This document shows, in pieces, positions 63,801 through 64,000 of a stretch of DNA of 64,000 nt (position 1 is its first letter; each line of letters begins with the position of its first letter). The notes under the pieces are model-generated. The model was not told the origin of the DNA. It was given only the letters and a program-made list of their open reading frames with translations, and ran no database searches. Source of the stretch: Hydractinia symbiolongicarpus (Eukaryota; Cnidaria; Hydrozoa; Anthoathecata; Hydractiniidae); contig NC_079888.1 of NCBI RefSeq assembly GCF_029227915.1, positions 19,758,001-19,822,000 on the forward strand. Reading direction: 5' to 3'. The position numbers and the translations under genes were made by a program.

Positions 63801-64000
63801 CGCGCTGATGAGATAGAGACAGTTTCAAAAACTACATTTCATTGAGTTTCTAACGGTATAATTCCGTGTGAGTTACAACGGTTGCGACACACATTCGTAC
63901 CAACATGTACTTAGCGTTATTTTCGTGACATTAAGAGGTTCATCGGTTTCAACAGTGAAACGATTAACTATGGGACTTAATTGAACTGACTTTGGACTTT
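60827..64000. repeat. Dimer HOR, 738-743 bp, running off the window
   Basis: Anchors: 60827, 61198; 61570, 61942; 62309, 62680; 63047, 63418; 63789 (partial, 211 bp). Dimer starts are 743, 739, 738 and 742 bp apart. Each pairs a GTAGCCGTTAGGGCGC monomer with a TTAGCCGTTAACGCG or TTAGCCGTTCGCG monomer. The 4-5-bp shorter TTCGCGCTG box (61942, 62680) and GATTGATGTGGG (3-bp loss) account for the length variation. The 62309 and 63047 dimers look almost identical. In the first two dimers, parts are swapped for trimer-type sequence (CCCTTTTAAATGCG near 61410). Confidence 0.9.

Larger units (their letters stand above)
1..64000. repeat. Satellite DNA array, 372-bp monomer, about 176 copies head to tail
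   Basis: The entire window is tandem copies of one monomer. A box reading TAGCCGTTAGCGCG or a close variant recurs at 8, 379, 750, 1121, 1494, 1866, 2238 and so on to 63789; normal spacings are 367-375 bp, mostly 370-373. All boxes face the same way and I found no inversion. Consensus G+C is 37%. The monomer ends in an A/T-rich tract and begins with a GC-rich palindrome. No inserted transposon, microsatellite or unique sequence interrupts it. Long pure arrays with monomers of one or two nucleosome lengths are known from centromeres and pericentromeres; assigning this array to a centromere is inference. Both strands are closed by stop codons in every monomer, so protein coding is excluded in practice. 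Confidence 0.98.

Noticed and set aside
1-64000. CRISPR array or bacterial repeat region
   Set aside because: Repeats are 372 bp and contiguous with no spacer of unique sequence, and no cas-like genes are present.
1-64000. Tandem gene array (5S, rDNA spacer, histone, tRNA)
   Set aside because: No monomer contains recognisable 5S, tRNA A/B boxes, rRNA cores or a histone frame, and stops occur in all frames of each monomer.

Overview
The whole 64-kb window is one uninterrupted head-to-tail satellite DNA array from a eukaryotic genome. I see no gene, RNA gene, transposon or other unique sequence. The monomer is about 372 bp and 37% G+C (hand count on a consensus). Phasing on the T of a recurring TAGCCGTTAGCGCG box (monomer position 1) gives 173 boxes from base 8 to base 63789, all on the + strand, plus three monomers whose box is deleted. 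Most spacings are 367-375 bp. This size is roughly two nucleosome repeats, and such long pure arrays are typical of centromeric or pericentromeric heterochromatin. The species cannot be named from the sequence. CpG is not depleted (15 per consensus monomer against about 13 expected), which fits an animal with little germline CpG methylation, such as many insects, but this is weak evidence.

Consensus landmarks (monomer coordinates): GC-rich palindrome AGCGCGCGCT at 9-18; TTCGTACC at 107-114; GACTTTGGACTTTG at 201-214; TATA-like TATAAAT at 219-225; inverted repeat GCGCT-gtggt-AGCGC at 308-322; A/T-rich tract at about 323-358.

Layout. (1) 1-7.3 kb: higher-order repeat (HOR) built from six monomer types A-F, in 6-, 8- and 5-monomer versions related through hybrid monomers. 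(2) 7.3-12.7 kb: more diverged, with trimer and tetramer duplications and one 405-bp monomer. (3) 12.7-17.0 kb: another 6-mer/5-mer HOR. (4) 17.0-26.6 kb: a different monomer set with several 1-1.6-kb duplicated blocks. (5) 26.6-43.2 kb: a block of about 6 kb present twice, separated by a tandem pair of apparently identical 1,486-bp units. (6) 43.2-54.7 kb: mixed HORs containing a recurrent 175-bp half monomer. (7) 54.7-57.1 kb: a scarred zone with four broken junctions. (8) 57.1-64 kb: a 1,114-bp trimer HOR that changes into a dimer HOR of about 740 bp running off the window.

The biology here is repeat turnover: unequal exchange, block duplication and local homogenisation. Duplication coordinates were derived by reading aligned positions by eye and are usually good to a few tens of bases at block edges; anchor positions should be exact or within 1-2 bases.
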